Notes under the pieces: model-generated | Database searches by the model: none | What the model was told of the DNA's origin: nothing | What the model saw: only the letters and a program-made list of their open reading frames with translations | Translations under genes and position numbers: made by a program | Part shown: positions 1-12,871 of the stretch, piece by piece | Layout of the letters: every line of letters starts with the position of its first letter | Numbering within the stretch: position 1 is the first letter of the stretch | Origin: Alligator mississippiensis | Taxonomy: Eukaryota; Chordata; Crocodylia; Alligatoridae | DNA length: 64,000 nt | Assembly (NCBI RefSeq): GCF_030867095.1 | Contig: NC_081824.1 | Coordinates: 48,084,882-48,148,881 of the forward strand | Reading direction: 5' to 3'

Positions 1-3000
1 CCTTGGGTTCAAAAACAACTAAAGCGTCTACATGTTTTTGATATACTGGATTTGTGTAAGATTTGTTTTTCCCTTGAAGCCATTTCTTATAATTTACTTT
101 TGAACAACTCATGTCAAAATAATGGCCTTGAATTCAGGATTCAAATACAGAAAAACTGTCGGAAGAATTTGTTCCATAATTTAAGGTGTACCTTTGCAAG
201 AAGCTAATTGGTTAAAATGCATAAATAAACTTAACATTTTGACCACAGAATGCATTGCTATTTCTTAGTATGCCAAGCAGTTTCATTAATAGCTCTTATT
301 TTTCACATGGTAAAATGTGTTCTTTACTTAATGAGAATACACAAAACGTTGCATTTAAAAGGCCTTGTGGTGGCAACCTGACTGATAAGAGGAAAATAAA
401 AATATATCACATGTGCAAAACATTAGTTTTCAAGACAATGAATGAAAGATCAGATCACTATATGTGAAGGAGTTGCTACGCAATTACCCTCTTTGGCTTA
501 GGATTTTAAAGTAAGGGTAGGACTCAGATTAACTTTGGCTGGCACACAAGTGCTACCACATGTAGAGGAAATATAGAACAGGAAAGATACGCCACCTTTT
601 TGTTCAGATTCACTGGTTCTTGATTTTGTTGAATAGTAGCACTACTCGTATAGTAACACTTGAGTAACACTACACAATATGTAACACATGAGTAACACTA
701 TTTGTTGCACATCATTATAAGTTTTGAGATTTTTGATTTGTACAACAAAAGCCGCCTTACAGTTTTGAAGTGTTTTAAGGGTGTCCTTACACATTACAAC
801 TTGCAGGTGGTATTGAAATTAGCATGTGCTATGAGCAGTTGCACATTAAAGCCTAATACCCTTCTAAGGTGCAGAGCTCTGAGTTGTTGCTAGAGGGCTG
901 GCAGTCAGGAGTGCTCCTAGAAGCTGCCAAGTCTTCCCTATAGCTGCACAGCTTCCTGGTTTTTCAGCTGCTCCTGCTCATCTGTTCCCCTCCTCCCCAC
1001 ACCCCCACAGCTCCCCACTGTTCCTCAGATGTCTGGTTCTCCCTGTCAGATGAGAGCAGTGAAGATCTGGATGATAGATTGTCCACATGGGAGAGGGGCA
1101 CCTGGGAACAGTGTATTGTGGTATTAGCCCCATGGAACAGATTGATGTTGCTGTACCATGCGCTGCCTAAAACTAGTTGGAAATAATCCTTGCCTATAGA
1201 GGTGTAACTTCGAGACACATAGCAGGTATGCAGCTAATTTTTTTTCTTCCTTAACAGGTGGACATGCTCATCTTTAGAGCATTTAACATATGGGACATTT
1301 AACTTCTAACAGCACCCTAAGACATTACATGATGGTGGCCTGCTACTTCTAGCCTATGTATATCTGGGGAAAACAAGATGTGCACATGCACTGCTGCATG
1401 TTAACAGCTAGATTTCAGAAATCACTGGTGCAACTTCACAGCAGAAATGCTGTCTTTTCCATATCAAGAAAACCCTGCAACCCTTCTCCTCCCACTGGGA
1501 AATGATCAGTATACTCTTCACCCACAGGGGAAGGCCAAGCCAGTTTGCATTTCAAAATGTTTTATCAGCATTGAAGGCTACCATTAAAAGTGCATTTGAA
1601 TCCAGCAAAAAGACTGATTCTTTGCTCCTATATTTCTATTCTTCCTTTATTTCTTTTATAGCATAACTATAGTTAAGGATTTTTAATGTCCCATTGCCAT
1701 ATTAGTTAGAGCTATAGTATCAGCAGTACAGACAAGGGCATGGACATGCCCGTTAGGTGAGTGCCCTTTCAGGAGATGTGCCAAATAGCATAGGTAGAAA
1801 CATGGTGTTGCATTTACTTGCAAATACATCTTTGCTCAATTAAACACTCCTGGTTTCAGTATCTGAAAGCAAATCTATGCTTCGTGTTATGCACAGAGAG
1901 GCCTGAGAACCTGGATTTTTATAGTGCCTGGAAGCCTTTCCTGAATGCTTGAGCAGACAAGCCTAGAAGCTTTTCCTTAATACTTGAGCAGCCTAGCGAA
2001 AGACTTGATTCTTGACAGGTTGTCCTGGTTTAGGAACATTTCCCAACTTATTTTAGTTCATCTGTTGAGTCTAATTGGTTCAAAATGCATTATGGCCCCT
2101 GTCACTGACCAATCTAATAGATTATTCTATTCCCTGAAGCAGTTACCCCATTTTGTTAAACCTAGCATTCTTCTCATCCTTTACCTAGCAGAGACAATGT
2201 TTTATATAATACATTGTGCTAATGACCCAGCCTTGGGCATATGTAAATTCTCAGCACTACTGCTGACTACTGACTTTGGAACCTGGACCCAAGCTACTCA
2301 CAGTGGGATTGTTAGAGTTTCTCGGTGAAATAATAAGTAAATCCTACTTAAATTAGTTTTAAAAACCCCAAAACTCATTCCCTGGCTAGCTAATGCACAC
2401 ATTCCCCTGGAGTTTTATGCAAGTAAAACTTTCAGAACAGTTTTTAAGTGCAAGAGAATGTTAAAATGCAGCTGACTAGATTAGTCTATTTTTATTGCTC
2501 AAGCTGGGGAAAAAAATGAAAAAAGGAAACGCATCTAACCTAGTTTTCATTAGTTATTAAAATAAAAATAATTCCATTAAAATTAGTACCAGATATAAGG
2601 GAATATCAGTTGCAATTCAATAGTGTAATGTCTGCTTAGAATAAAACTGGCTGCTTTTTAAAAAAAAAAAAGTTGTACACAATTTTTACTAAGAAGTAGA
2701 GCATCTGGTGACTGATTTTTCTTTTTTTAAATCAATTCAAAATTGCTAGTGTTGAAGAATGACATTTCTGGTGCCTTGGCTGCCAGGAAACGCCCCCCCC
2801 CCTCCCCCCAAATAAAACATAACAGTTGTTTCCAGTTTTTTTTAATAATGCAAGAACAGCAATTGTATTTTCTTCGGTCAGAGGTGGCTTTAGTGAGAAT
2901 CTCATTTTGAAACAACTTTAGAAACATTTTGCTGTTACCCATGTACTCACACTCAGAAGTAGGCAGGTTATATTTCTAGGAAATCAGGACAATCAGATGA

Positions 3001-3589
3001 AATGCAGGCCAGAGCTTAGTGTTAAGAATATTTTATAGGGAGAGGGAAAAAAAAGTGATGAAAGATCATTTCTCTTGCAGGGGTGGGGAGAAAATGCTTT
3101 TCCTTTTAGCACCTATTTCATGTTTCAGTGGGTGTAGGAAAGGGAACGTTCTTTGAGAAATGATCTTGTGGTTAAGATGTGGGTCTGGGACTGGAGGTGG
3201 CTCTATCTTTTGTGCACGCGCTGCTACAACATAGTATATTGCTTTCCTGTCACTAGGTGGTGCTCCAAACTTTGCGATTGCCCATTGTATAGGCTGCTTT
3301 ATCATACATTTGCAATTTAAGTTCTTTGGAATACATGTCTTTGCTCAGAATCACTGCTTTGAAAATAAGCAAGAGAGCATTCCAAAAAAAAAGTGAGAAC
3401 ACAGTCAGTTATGGCTCTGCCCGTAGTCTGGCCCTAGGCAAGGACTATGCACTCAACTCCAGAGAACCCTGCACTATTAAATGTCTTCATGGTGTCACGA
3501 CCTCACCATACCACACATATACAGCTTCCCTCCTTGTCGCTGCTTTTGACCAGATAGAAGGACACGGGGGAGAGGGTAGACAACAGACA
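1..3589. other. Intergenic sequence without a recognisable gene
   Basis: AT-rich sequence in which every open frame is short, lacks known motifs and is not flanked by convincing splice signals. I recognise no transposon here apart from simple tracts such as the C-run near 2791-2807. Being relatively free of repeats, it could hold a distal 3-prime UTR or regulatory DNA of a neighbouring gene, but nothing in the sequence demonstrates that. Confidence 0.5.
3251..3265 (+). promoter_or_regulatory. CTCF-like motif
   Basis: The 15-mer CACTAGGTGGTGCTC fits the vertebrate CTCF core (CASYAGRKGGCRSYR) at 13 of 15 positions by eye; the mismatches are T at core position 11 and C at the last position. It lies in repeat-poor sequence far downstream of GCM1. 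Sequence match only; occupancy is not shown. Confidence 0.35.
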
Positions 3590-3755
3590 CTGCAAGCTAG
3601 GTACCTAAACCCTACCATGAGTCTAGGTATCTGCCTCCAGGAGTGGAATCCCAATTCCTGAGGTTGGCATTTAATTCATTGAAGCAGAGATTGAACCAAA
3701 AGTCTTCTCTATCCTAGGGAAGTGCCCTAATCACTAGGTTAGAGACATTTTCATT
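3590..3755 (-). repeat. tRNA-derived SINE-like fragment
   Basis: Read on the minus strand, the block contains a tRNA-like head with a box-B-like GGTTCAATCTC preceded by a box-A-like CTAGTGATTAGGGCA. The antisense wording (gattgaacc ... gtgccctaatcactagg) is typical of tRNA-related SINEs or foldbacks in reptiles. A related palindromic copy lies at 27474-27597. No intact tRNA cloverleaf is formed, so it is not called a tRNA gene. Confidence 0.5.
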
Positions 3756-4431
3756 CTTGTTCTCTTACTTTGTTTCTGGCCCAATGAATATGTAAAGAGC
3801 CCATACACAGCAGAATAGTCTATAATGCCCTGGAGCCTGATGCAAGGGGGGTGGGATGGGGATGCTCTAATCCCCTCAAGTGAAGGATGCATCTGAACCT
3901 GTCTTTAACATCCTGGGTGAATCCTAACTTACTGGATAAGAGGAGCATGTGGCCTCCATCTGCCACCTTTTAGAAGAAAGTACTGATTCTCTTCAGTTTT
4001 TGAGAAAAGGGATTTGGGCACCTACCATCATGAGAGGAGGGGCCTTGTCTGTGAATTCCAAGTGAAAAAAGATGCGTGGTAACTTTCAAGGCTCATGTGA
4101 AGTGATTTCATGGCCTTCCCATCTATCCCTGGATAGCATATACCCAGGACCATCAGCATATTTGGCTATAATTGGCTCCCTCGTGAGCTGTTTCAGCATG
4201 ATTGAATTTGATGTCCCTGGGAGTAGTCCTTTGAGAACACTGCTGGTGGGGTGATGCAAGGACCTGCTCAGTGCTGGCACCTATGCCATCCTGTAGGCAA
4301 ACAGCATTTCAGTCTCCAGGACCACTAAAATGCATATTTGCGCAAGAGAGATTTGTGTGGTTATTTTATTAGGATAACAGTCACTAAGCACTAAAAGTTT
4401 CTTTTTTTTCTGTTTTCCTTTTGCATTCATA
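3756..4431. other. Intergenic, nothing recognised
   Basis: Unremarkable sequence with two overlapping short open frames on opposite strands near 4072-4280. They have no domain, splice context or repeat signature and are treated as chance frames. Confidence 0.5.
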
Positions 4432-4905
4432 AAATCATAGGGTTGGAAGGGCCTCGAGGGTCACCTGGTCCAACCCTCTGCATGAATGCAGGAATGCTTC
4501 TCCTAGATCATCTCTGCCCCATGCTTATCCAGTCTCCTCTTGAAAACTTCCAGTGAAAGAGATTCCACAAGTTGCCTGGGCCACTGCCTTGCTGTTCCAG
4601 CAGTAAGGGAGTTTTCCCTGAGATCTAATATAAACCTACTGTGCTGGGACTTACTGTTTCATGTTCTGCCTTCTGCAGACAGCTGCCCTCCCCCTTCTTC
4701 GTGGCAGTCTTTCAGTCTTCTTTTCTCCAAGAGAAACATACTTTTAGTTTCCTCAACCTTTTCTCATAGCACTTGACTTCCAATCCATTTATCATTTTTG
4801 TGTCCTGGCTGTGGACCCCCTCTCACTTCTCCATATTGTTTTAAAATAAAATGTAGAGCCAAAAACTGCACACAGTATTCTAGATGAGACCTAACCCGTG
4901 AGAGC
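4432..4905 (-). mobile_element. CR1 LINE fragment (C-terminal RT tail and 3-prime UTR)
   Basis: The plus strand reads the reverse complement of a CR1 3-prime end: an ATCATAGGGTTGGAAGGGCC start, then the conserved antisense text for the post-RT region (gattccacaa, gtagagccaaaaactgcacacagtattc). It is 5-prime truncated and heavily diverged, so older than the CR1 copies at 7.0 and 12.9 kb. No coding capacity remains. Confidence 0.85.
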
Positions 4906-7002
4906 AGAGTGGGCCATAACTATGCTGTGTGCGGTTTAACTCCAGACTGGTTTTTACAGCTTTACTAATCTGGCAGCGGACAAGTTGCATCATTCTGCAT
5001 ACAGAAATGTTGTGTAGTTTCACATAACCAGAGCAACTCTGGGCCCCAATCCTGCAATCTGTAAAACATGGGAAGACTACTAAATCCATGCAGCACACCA
5101 CTGTCTTCAGGGGGGCTTTGCTCTGACATACAGGTTCATCTGGTGGACTGTCCTTCTACAACAAAAATACTTTGGGCTGCTCTAAGAGGGGCCAAATCAG
5201 AAGCAAAGTTTTCTTTGAGTACCTGGATTTTCTTCAACGATTGGTTCCTCCCCATCCATTACTCTAATCATGTAAACATCTTTACGATTAAATCAATTCC
5301 TATTAAAATAAGTGGGTCACAGGTGCTCAGTACCTTTCAGGATCCAGTCAGTCCCTAAACTTCCAGTTTGCTACTCTTCACCATTTGAGTGGTAGAGAGC
5401 TGCTGGAGACTTTAGGACCCCACAATGTCTTATAGACTACAACATCTTTATATTAATCCAAAAATAAAATATGAAATTATCTTGTTCTCCAAGAGTTATT
5501 GGTCTGGAAAAGAAAGGAGTGTTAAGAGTTGCAGGATGGGAAGATTTAATACCATTTTGAATTCGGTTCTTCTGAATGCAGGGGAACCCTGCATTCAGAA
5601 GAGTGTCATTTGCAATTTTTAAATATGGGGCTAGAGGTTTCATAGTTGTTAGGGGCTGGAAGGAACCTTACAGATCATTTTCAGTGATTTTTAGCCTGCT
5701 TTGGCCAAGTAAGCTTTGTCTGTACTAGAATTGCAGGTTTATTAGTCAGTGGAGATTACAGAGCTAATAGACCTCATACTTTTTTCTAACAATACAGCAC
5801 CTGCAATAGATAATGCCTAAAAATACAAGCCTTATGAATACTAGTAGGTTGGGGATCCCCTGGCCCATAAATCGAATACCATACAAATAAGAGAGTTCAG
5901 TGTACTAAAAATGCTCTTAAGTACACCTTTTAGTAACTGACTGTGTCTAAACAGGCAGTAGTTTAAAGGGCAAAAATATAGAAAATGTGAATTAGACATA
6001 TTGGATTGAGTTTGTATTTTCCAGTGATGGGAGACAGTGGCAATAAGGGTGCAAAGGTCACTCTTATTCATTCTTTAATACAAATAAGAAATTCCCAAGG
6101 AGTAGAGTTGTTCAATCCAAAACTTGCTGCCTTTAAGCAGGTATCTGCTTTAAGGATTTCAGCTTAAAAAAAGCTTGCAGAACTTGAAAGGCTACAAAAA
6201 TACAAAGATGAGATGAATGTTTGTCTGGGTATGTGACAAAGCAGGGGATCAGGTTTTACTACTTTGTTTTCAAGGCGCTCTAATTAAGAGGTCTTTTATG
6301 GGAGCAAGATCATGCATTGGATAGTAAGTGAATATTATTATCAGACTTTACACACAAAATTTCATCAAGAAGGGCACTTTACTAATCAGTTACTCATCTA
6401 TGAGCTCTGAAAAACCAATTTTTTAAATTATTCTATGGAATTCATTCCTCCATTTTCCCCATCAGACCTTGAAAAATCCCTTGATCTGACAATTATAACC
6501 TAATGTCACTTCACAGCACAGTATCTTCATCCCAGTTTCGCAGACAAGAAATGAGACACAGGCTAGATGTCCAGCTTTCTTTGATTTTTAAGGTATTTGT
6601 GTTCCTGTATTGCTGAACTGCTTTTAAAAATTCTATTTACAGAAAGGTGAAAGAACAGATAATAAAGGAAGTAAAGGCTCTAAATAAGGTCTTAAGCAAA
6701 TTTAGTCACTTAAACTCAGAATTGCAGCCCTGAAAATCCCCACGCAGTTGCTGACTAACCATGGAAGTGCCTCAGTTGGTCATTCAAATTTGTCAGGCTC
6801 CCAAAGTTCTTGGTTTTGACAGGGTCAAAAGCATGGCACTTAATTCCTGCCTAACCCTGATCCAGAGGCATAAACTGGGTGGTCCTCTGCCTACCTACTC
6901 TGAGGGGCTTTGTGCAAGAGGTATTATTCTCCTGGCCTGCCTACAGGAATGGGCCGCACACAGCTGGAAGAAGAGATGCTAAGGAAAAAACCCTTTTATA
7001 TA
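4906..7002. other. Intergenic, mostly unannotated
   Basis: No gene is recognisable. It contains a perfect foldback at 5568-5602 (listed separately). The phrase at about 5637-5690 (tttcatagttgttaggggctggaaggaacctta) resembles a very short CR1 3-prime tail, too short to call firmly. The remainder has no transposon or exon signature that I can see. Confidence 0.45.
5568..5602. repeat. Perfect short hairpin (16-bp arms, 3-nt loop)
   Basis: The 15-mer CTTCTGAATGCAGGG at 5569-5583 is followed by loop GAA and its exact reverse complement at 5587-5601; one further T-A pair extends it to 5568 and 5602. Flanking sequence shows only weak extension of the palindrome. Perfect pairing suggests a recent fold-back or MITE core. 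The very small loop argues against a microRNA precursor. Confidence 0.7.
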
Positions 7003-10000
7003 ATAGATTTCATAGATTTTTAGGGTCAGAAGGGATCTCAGTAGATCATCACGTCTGACCCCCTGCTCTGGGCAGGAAAGAGTGCTGGGGTCAGATGACC
7101 CCAGCTAGGTGCTTGTCGAGTCTCATAGACCTCCAAGGTAAAATAGAGTACCACCTCCCTTGGAAGCCTATTCCAGATTTTGGCAACCCTCACCATAAAG
7201 AAATTTTTCCTAATGTCTAATCTAAATCTGCTCTCTGTTAGTTTATGGCCAGTGTTGCTAGTAACCCCAAGGAGCGCCCTGGTAAACAGAGTATCTCCCT
7301 GTTCCTTGCTACCCACCTCTCCCCCAACCCCAATGAATTTGTAGACATCCACAAGATACCCTCTCAACCTTCTTTTGCAGAGATTCAGGTCCCGCAATCT
7401 CTCCTTGTAGGATCTTACCTGCAGGCCTATAATCATATGAGTAGCCCTCCTCTGGACCCTCAAGGTTATCCACATCCCTTTTGAAGTGCAGTGCCCAGAA
7501 CTGGACACAGTACTCCATCTGCAGTGCCGCATAAAGGGGAAGTATCACCTGCTTAGACCTGGTTGTGATGCACCTTCTAATGCATGAGAGAGTGTGGTTA
7601 GCTTTACTTATCACTTCATCACATTTACAACTCATGTTCATTTTGAGTTGACTATGACTCTGAGTTCCCTTTCTGCTGCTGTGCTGCTTAAAAAGTCACC
7701 TCCCAGTCTGTAGGTGTTTTGTTGATTCTTTCTCCCTAGATGCAACATTTTGCATCCTTGTTAAACTGCATCCTATTCTGTTCTCCCACATTCCCAACCT
7801 GTCCAAATCCAGCTGAATCTGCTCCCTGCCCTCCAGTGTGTTTACTTTGCCCCATAAATTGGTACCATCTATGAATTTGGACAGGGCATTGTCTCCATGC
7901 CCTCATCCAAGTCACTGATGAAGATCTTGAATGAAACTGGTCCAAGGACTGAGCCCTGGGGAACTCCATTGCCCACATTTTTCCAGGGTGAAAATGACCT
8001 GTCCACCACCACCCTCTGGGTACACTCCATAAGCCAATTCTCCATCCACCTGACTGTAGTAATCACAACTGCTTAATTTACTGCTACATCACAACCGCTT
8101 AATTTATTTATAAGAATGGGAAGCAACACTGTATCAAAGGCCTTTTTAAAATCCAAGGAGATGATATCTATCTCAACTCCTGCTTCTAAGCATTTTGTGA
8201 CCTTGTCGTAAAAAGAAACCAGGTTAGTCAGGTAGGATCTACCTGCTATGAAGCCATGCTGATTGCCCTTCAGCATTATTTTTCCTACTGGACTCCCACA
8301 AATGTGATCCTTAATAATGTTTTTAAAGGTTTTCCCAAGGATAGAGGTGAGGCTAACTGGCCTATAGTTACCCGGATCATCCTTTCTCCCCTTCTTGAAA
8401 ACAGGGACCACACTGGCCCTTTTCCAGTCCTCTGGGACCCATCCTGAGCACCATGAGTGCTCAAACAACCTCATCAGTGGTTCTGCTTTGACACCGCCCA
8501 ATTCCTTCAGCACCCTTGGATGAAGATCATCCGGGCCTGCTGACTTAAACACGTCCAGCCCCTCCAAATGCCCCTTCACTAGGTCAGTGCTAACTGTTGG
8601 TGGGTTGGAGTCCCTCTTGTGCTTGTCTATAGCCCCTTTGGGAGATATGTCTTTATCCGTGTTCAGGAATACAGATGCAAAGAACTCATTTAGGAGCTCA
8701 GCTTTGTGCCTCCTATCTGTTACCAATTGCCTTAGTCTGTCTTGTAGGGGTCCTATGTTGCCATGCACCTTCTTTTTGCTCCTTATGTACCTAAAGAAGA
8801 AATTGCTGTTGTCTTTTTGTTGCCAGCCTGAGTTCTATTGCTGCTTTGGGCTTCCTAACTGACTCCCTGCAAGTGTGAGTAGCAGGTATACTCCTCCTTG
8901 GTGGCTTCCTCCTGCTTCCACAGTCTGTATGCTTCTCTTTGCCCCCCCCCCCCAGGCTCTCCTGGATTTCCCTGCTCAGCCAAGAGGGTCTCTTGGCCCT
9001 TTTGCCCCCCTTTATGTGCAATAGGATTGTCCTCTTCTGTGCCCAAAGGATTGTTCCCTTGAGGAATGACCAACCTTCCTGGACTCCCATCTCACCAATG
9101 CTCTTGCCCTTCAGTTCCTTGCTTACTAATCTCCTGAGCAAATTGAAGTTAGCCTTTCTGACATCTAGCATTTTTGCCCTACTAGTTATCTTTTCCACCT
9201 TTCACCGGATAGTGAATTCTAACAAATTGGTGGTCGCTATCCCCTAGGTTTCCCTGTATCTGCAGATCATCCAACAGATCATCCCCTGTAGCAAGCACTA
9301 TGTCCAGTAAGGCATTTCCCCCAGTGGGACTATATACATCCTGCATTAGGTAAAGGTCCTATATGCTGGTTAGGAACCTATGTAAATGGGCAGAACTGGC
9401 TGATTGCTTCTCCCAGCAGATGTCAGGGTAGTTTAGGTCACCCATGACAACCATGTCCCTTGAGTGTACCACCTCTGAGAGCTGCCTCGAGAATTCCCCC
9501 TACTACCAAGTCCCTTTTATCCTGACCCCCTTGTATTCTGACTCACAGTACCTCAATTTGACCCTCTTCCAATCCCATCTTGATTATTGAAGACATGTAT
9601 TGCTCCTTAACATAGAGAGCAATGCCCCTTTCCCCCCACTCTATCTCATCTGTACAGCCCATAACCCTCAATGCCTACTGACCAATCATGGGTTGAGTCC
9701 CACCAGGTTTCTGTTAACCCAACCAAGTCAAAATCTTTGCTTGCAAGCAGGAATGTGAGTTCCTCCTGCTTGTTCCCCATGCTCCTAGCATCAGTATAGA
9801 GACACCTAAGCCCCACAATGGGTGCCTTTGTTACCTCCCTGTCCTGATGCCTAACAGGCCCCTTAGTACTTATGTGCACTGTTCCAGCACATGGCTTGTG
9901 GTTCATTGAGCCTAGGTTCACCCTATGTTCAACATCCCCATCCCCTGATGAACCTAGTTGAAAGCCCTGCATGGGAGATCAGCCAACCTGCAAGAGAACA

Positions 10001-10015
10001 GATGCTTACCTTTTA
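7003..10015 (-). mobile_element. CR1 LINE, nearly full-length ORF2, inactive
   Basis: A minus-strand non-LTR retrotransposon covering endonuclease, reverse transcriptase and C-terminal region. Endonuclease text is at about 9972-9250 (LVGLTETWWDSTHDW). The RT body is at 8768-7870 ([56 protein letters not shown]) and the post-RT region at 7640-7038. The catalytic FADD box has decayed to FIDG near 7878, and several frameshifts and stops break the frame. The 3-prime end at 7003 has the CR1 tail hallmark, two copies of ATAGATTT before the AGAAGGGATCTC motif. The 5-prime end near 10015 may reach into the untranslated leader. Confidence 0.92.
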
Positions 10016-10706
10016 AAGAGAGATGTAGACCACAATGTCCCAGCATGCCCCTTTCATGGAAGTGCAGATCGTAATTCCCCAACCAGATAAGAAGATTTTC
10101 CAACCAGATAATTTGCTGGTTGAATGATCTCCCTCAGGATGTGGGAAATGGCTTCAGTTCAGTTTATCCCTTTGCCTATAGGTGTCAAGCTGCAGAGACT
10201 GGAGCAGTTGTGAGCATGTGTAGAAGCAACAAAAGAAGCACTGAGACAAGTTAAAGGGAGAGGCATTGTAGGTTAGTCTCTTTTCTCAGAGTCAGGTGGC
10301 AGCTGAGCCAAAGGATTTTTGGTTTTCAGTTTAATCCCTTTATGCTGTAACCTTAAATGACCTTTCAAGAAGTTTCAGTCTCTTGACTAGTATCTTTTAG
10401 TTTGCAATTTGGAGGTTGCAGTATTTTTTTTCCCACAGAACCAAGAACCAAGTATATATTCTTAAAATACATGCTTTAAATAGTTCACCATCCCACACAG
10501 GAAAGTGAATGAAAAATAGCATGGCCACAATCATGAAGGAGATGGAGAGGCTGTTTTAAGGGAAAGATGCAAGACCACACTGGATAGTGTAAAGAATGAC
10601 CAATTATTTATTATTTAAACGTCCACACTGACCTGGTCCTCTCTCAAGTTATTTTTGCTGGTGTAAGTAAAATGCCATAAAAAAATGAGCTTTGCCTTCA
10701 AGACTA
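10016..10706. other. Intergenic, nothing recognised
   Basis: The part next to 10016 may still belong to the CR1 leader; it has a short direct repeat of CCAACCAGATA at about 10079-10115. Otherwise no gene or repeat family is recognised. Confidence 0.4.
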
Positions 10707-11241
10707 CAGGCAATACTTGGACTTACGACATATTTGGTTCCTGAAAACTGTGTCTTAAGTCGAAACGTTGTAACTCAGAACTGTTTTTCCCATAGGAAAC
10801 AATGTTATAAATGGGGATTGGTTCCTGAACCAAGGCCCAATACCCTGTTTTCACCAAAAATACCCCAGAAATTTGTACCGAATCAATTACAGATGAATAA
10901 TATAGCTACATTAATGCATTTATATTGTAAATAGCAATCATATTGATTTAGAGGACCTCTTTGAGGTGATTTTGCTGGACTTTTTGAAGGGTTCTTGGCT
11001 GGAGTCTTGGCTGCAGGCTTTTTTGGAGTCTTGTCTGCTTTCTTAAAGAAAGTGTCTAAGCAAGTTTGGACAGATGTTCTCCAGGGAGATGAGCAATGCA
11101 GCAAACTTGTTTGCTGACGTGGAGTCAGATCAAGCCTTGGAAAGTTGAAACTGATGTCAAAGTTGAAACAGGGTGTCAATTTATAAATGTTGTAAGTGAG
11201 AAACATTGTAACTCAAAATGTTGTAAGTCGAGGAAGGCCTG
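10707..11241 (-). mobile_element. Tc1/mariner-superfamily (Tigger-like) element, internally deleted
   Basis: The 535-bp element is bounded by TA dinucleotides at 10705-10706 and 11242-11243. Its terminal inverted repeats are imperfect: CAGGCAATACTTGGACTTAC on the left and, reverse-complemented, CAGGCCTTCCTCGACTTACA on the right. A minus-strand frame at 11155-10945 reads through TSVQTCLDTFFKKADKTP and a basic Lys/Pro/Ala tail, which resembles the C-terminal tail of a pogo/Tigger-type transposase. The DDE catalytic region is absent. TIRs plus TA duplication support the superfamily; the Tigger assignment is an inference. Confidence 0.65.
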
Positions 11242-11243
11242 TA

Positions 11244-12169
11244 CTCTGCATATTGTTTTCTTTATTTTCTAAACTTGTTTTAAATCAAGAAGTTTGAGAA
11301 AAATTGTATGATAAAGCTAACCTGTGAGAATCAGTTTGAAGAAAGGTCACTCTAGATCAAGGACATTTGGACTATTCACTTGGATGTATCCCCAGAAAAA
11401 TTACCACAAATCGGAGGGAGTTCAGAGACCAATATCAAAATTGCCAGGGGCTGGACAGATTGACTTATGATACAAGTGGTAAAAATGTACTGCACTGAGA
11501 AAAGACATTGGCATTAAGAGTGTTACTGCACAATAGAGCTTATGTCTCCAACTGAAATGTACAACTTCCTTTAGGCCCAAACTTATGAAAACAATTAAAT
11601 GCTCCATTAACCCTCTTCTTCAAGATGCATGAGAAGGTGGTACAAGAAAAAACAAACTGCAAGTTCTGTAAAAACTAAGAGAAACACTGCTGAAATTTTG
11701 CTTCACACACAAACTTCTTTCTATCCCTATGATAATAGGACTGGGATGGCCATCATGGTTCACTGCCCTCTGTCAGTGCAACTTGTCATTTTCTCTGTGC
11801 CCATCATAATTCCACATCAGGACTTCTCGTTGCATTTTCCATCAGCTATATAGGATGACCTAATGACAAAAGGTATGGAAAGTAATTTCTTCTAGTTGAG
11901 AGATAGTGCAATAAACACAGAGACCTACTTCTCATCCTTATTTCCAACTGCAACTCTACAGTGGAAGAGGCAAACAATGCAGGAGGGGACTAACACTAGG
12001 TTGTTGAAGTAAGCCAATATGAAAATACACAACAACTATGTTGCAAGATGCAAATACACAACAAATACGTGAACGGTACTGATGTGGGGGCACAACAGAC
12101 ATTTGGGTCTATTGCAAGGCCTGGTGCTTCGATGAGGATGGGAGTTCATTAGCCAGCTTCATTCACCTG
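11244..12169. other. Intergenic, nothing recognised
   Basis: No domain-bearing frame, splice context or confident repeat. Small open frames at 11422-11853 carry no recognisable motif. Confidence 0.45.
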
Positions 12170-12690
12170 CAAATCTACCAACATCATATATGCCATCATC
12201 TGTATACAATGTCTATGTCAGACAGACAGGGCAATCTCTTCATACAAGAACAAATGAACACCTATCTTGAAATCTGCTGCAAAAAAGACACAAAAGTCTG
12301 AGACAGAATACTTCAGCCTTTCTGCACACTCCATCCCTGATCTCAGGATTGCTGTTCTCAAGCAGAAATCATTTAGAAAACAGTTTGAATGGGAACTTGC
12401 AGACTGTTGTCGAACTGCTTGTATGCCTTTCTCAGCATTTCCCATTCTCTTGTCCCCTCACTCTCCCTCCTTTCTTACCTATTGTAGTTAATCACTCACT
12501 CCACTTTATACTCTGCTCCATGCTGTCATTTCACAGCATCTGATTAAATGAATTTGGGTTTACAAAAGCTTGTGCTCTCTCTCTCTCTTTATATACACAT
12601 ATATCTTATTTTGTTAGTTTATAAAGTTGCAAAACTACCCTGCCTTCTGTCTGACCTCAAACTAACATGGCTAACTACTTCTATTAGCAA
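12170..12690 (+). mobile_element. Penelope-like element fragment (GIY-YIG endonuclease and 3-prime end)
   Basis: Plus-strand remnant of the C-terminal GIY-YIG endonuclease of a Penelope-like retroelement. In different frames one reads VYVRQTGQSLHTRTNEH near 12208 and FSLSAHSIPDLRIAVLKQKS near 12314, with frameshifts between them. The downstream text (aaatgaatttgggtttacaaaagcttgtgctc, then CT and TA runs and ctgacctcaaactaacatggctaac) matches the usual 3-prime end of these elements in reptiles. It lacks the RT portion and is inactive. Confidence 0.75.
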
Positions 12691-12871
12691 CTTCAATGCC
12701 ACTTAAAGGAAGGATTCTGTAAGTCATTTTTTAAGTTTTCCAATTCATTTAAAAGTTAATTACTCATAAGCTGACTGTCAAATTAACTATAAAACCCTAT
12801 AACTAAAACTATAAAAATATAAATGAACTTTTTTTTTTTTTAACAAACCCCACATCAGCAGGGAACAACAG

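Noticed and set aside
3590..3755. tRNA gene
   Set aside because: Only box-A- and box-B-like words are present; no cloverleaf or anticodon stem could be built.
5568..5602. Hairpin as a microRNA precursor
   Set aside because: Loop of 3 nt and arms of 16 bp are too small for a Drosha/Dicer substrate.
10883..11206. Possible histone H1-like gene (Lys/Pro/Ala-rich C-terminal frame)
   Set aside because: It lies wholly inside a TA-flanked element with inverted termini and lacks a globular domain; a transposase tail is the simpler reading.
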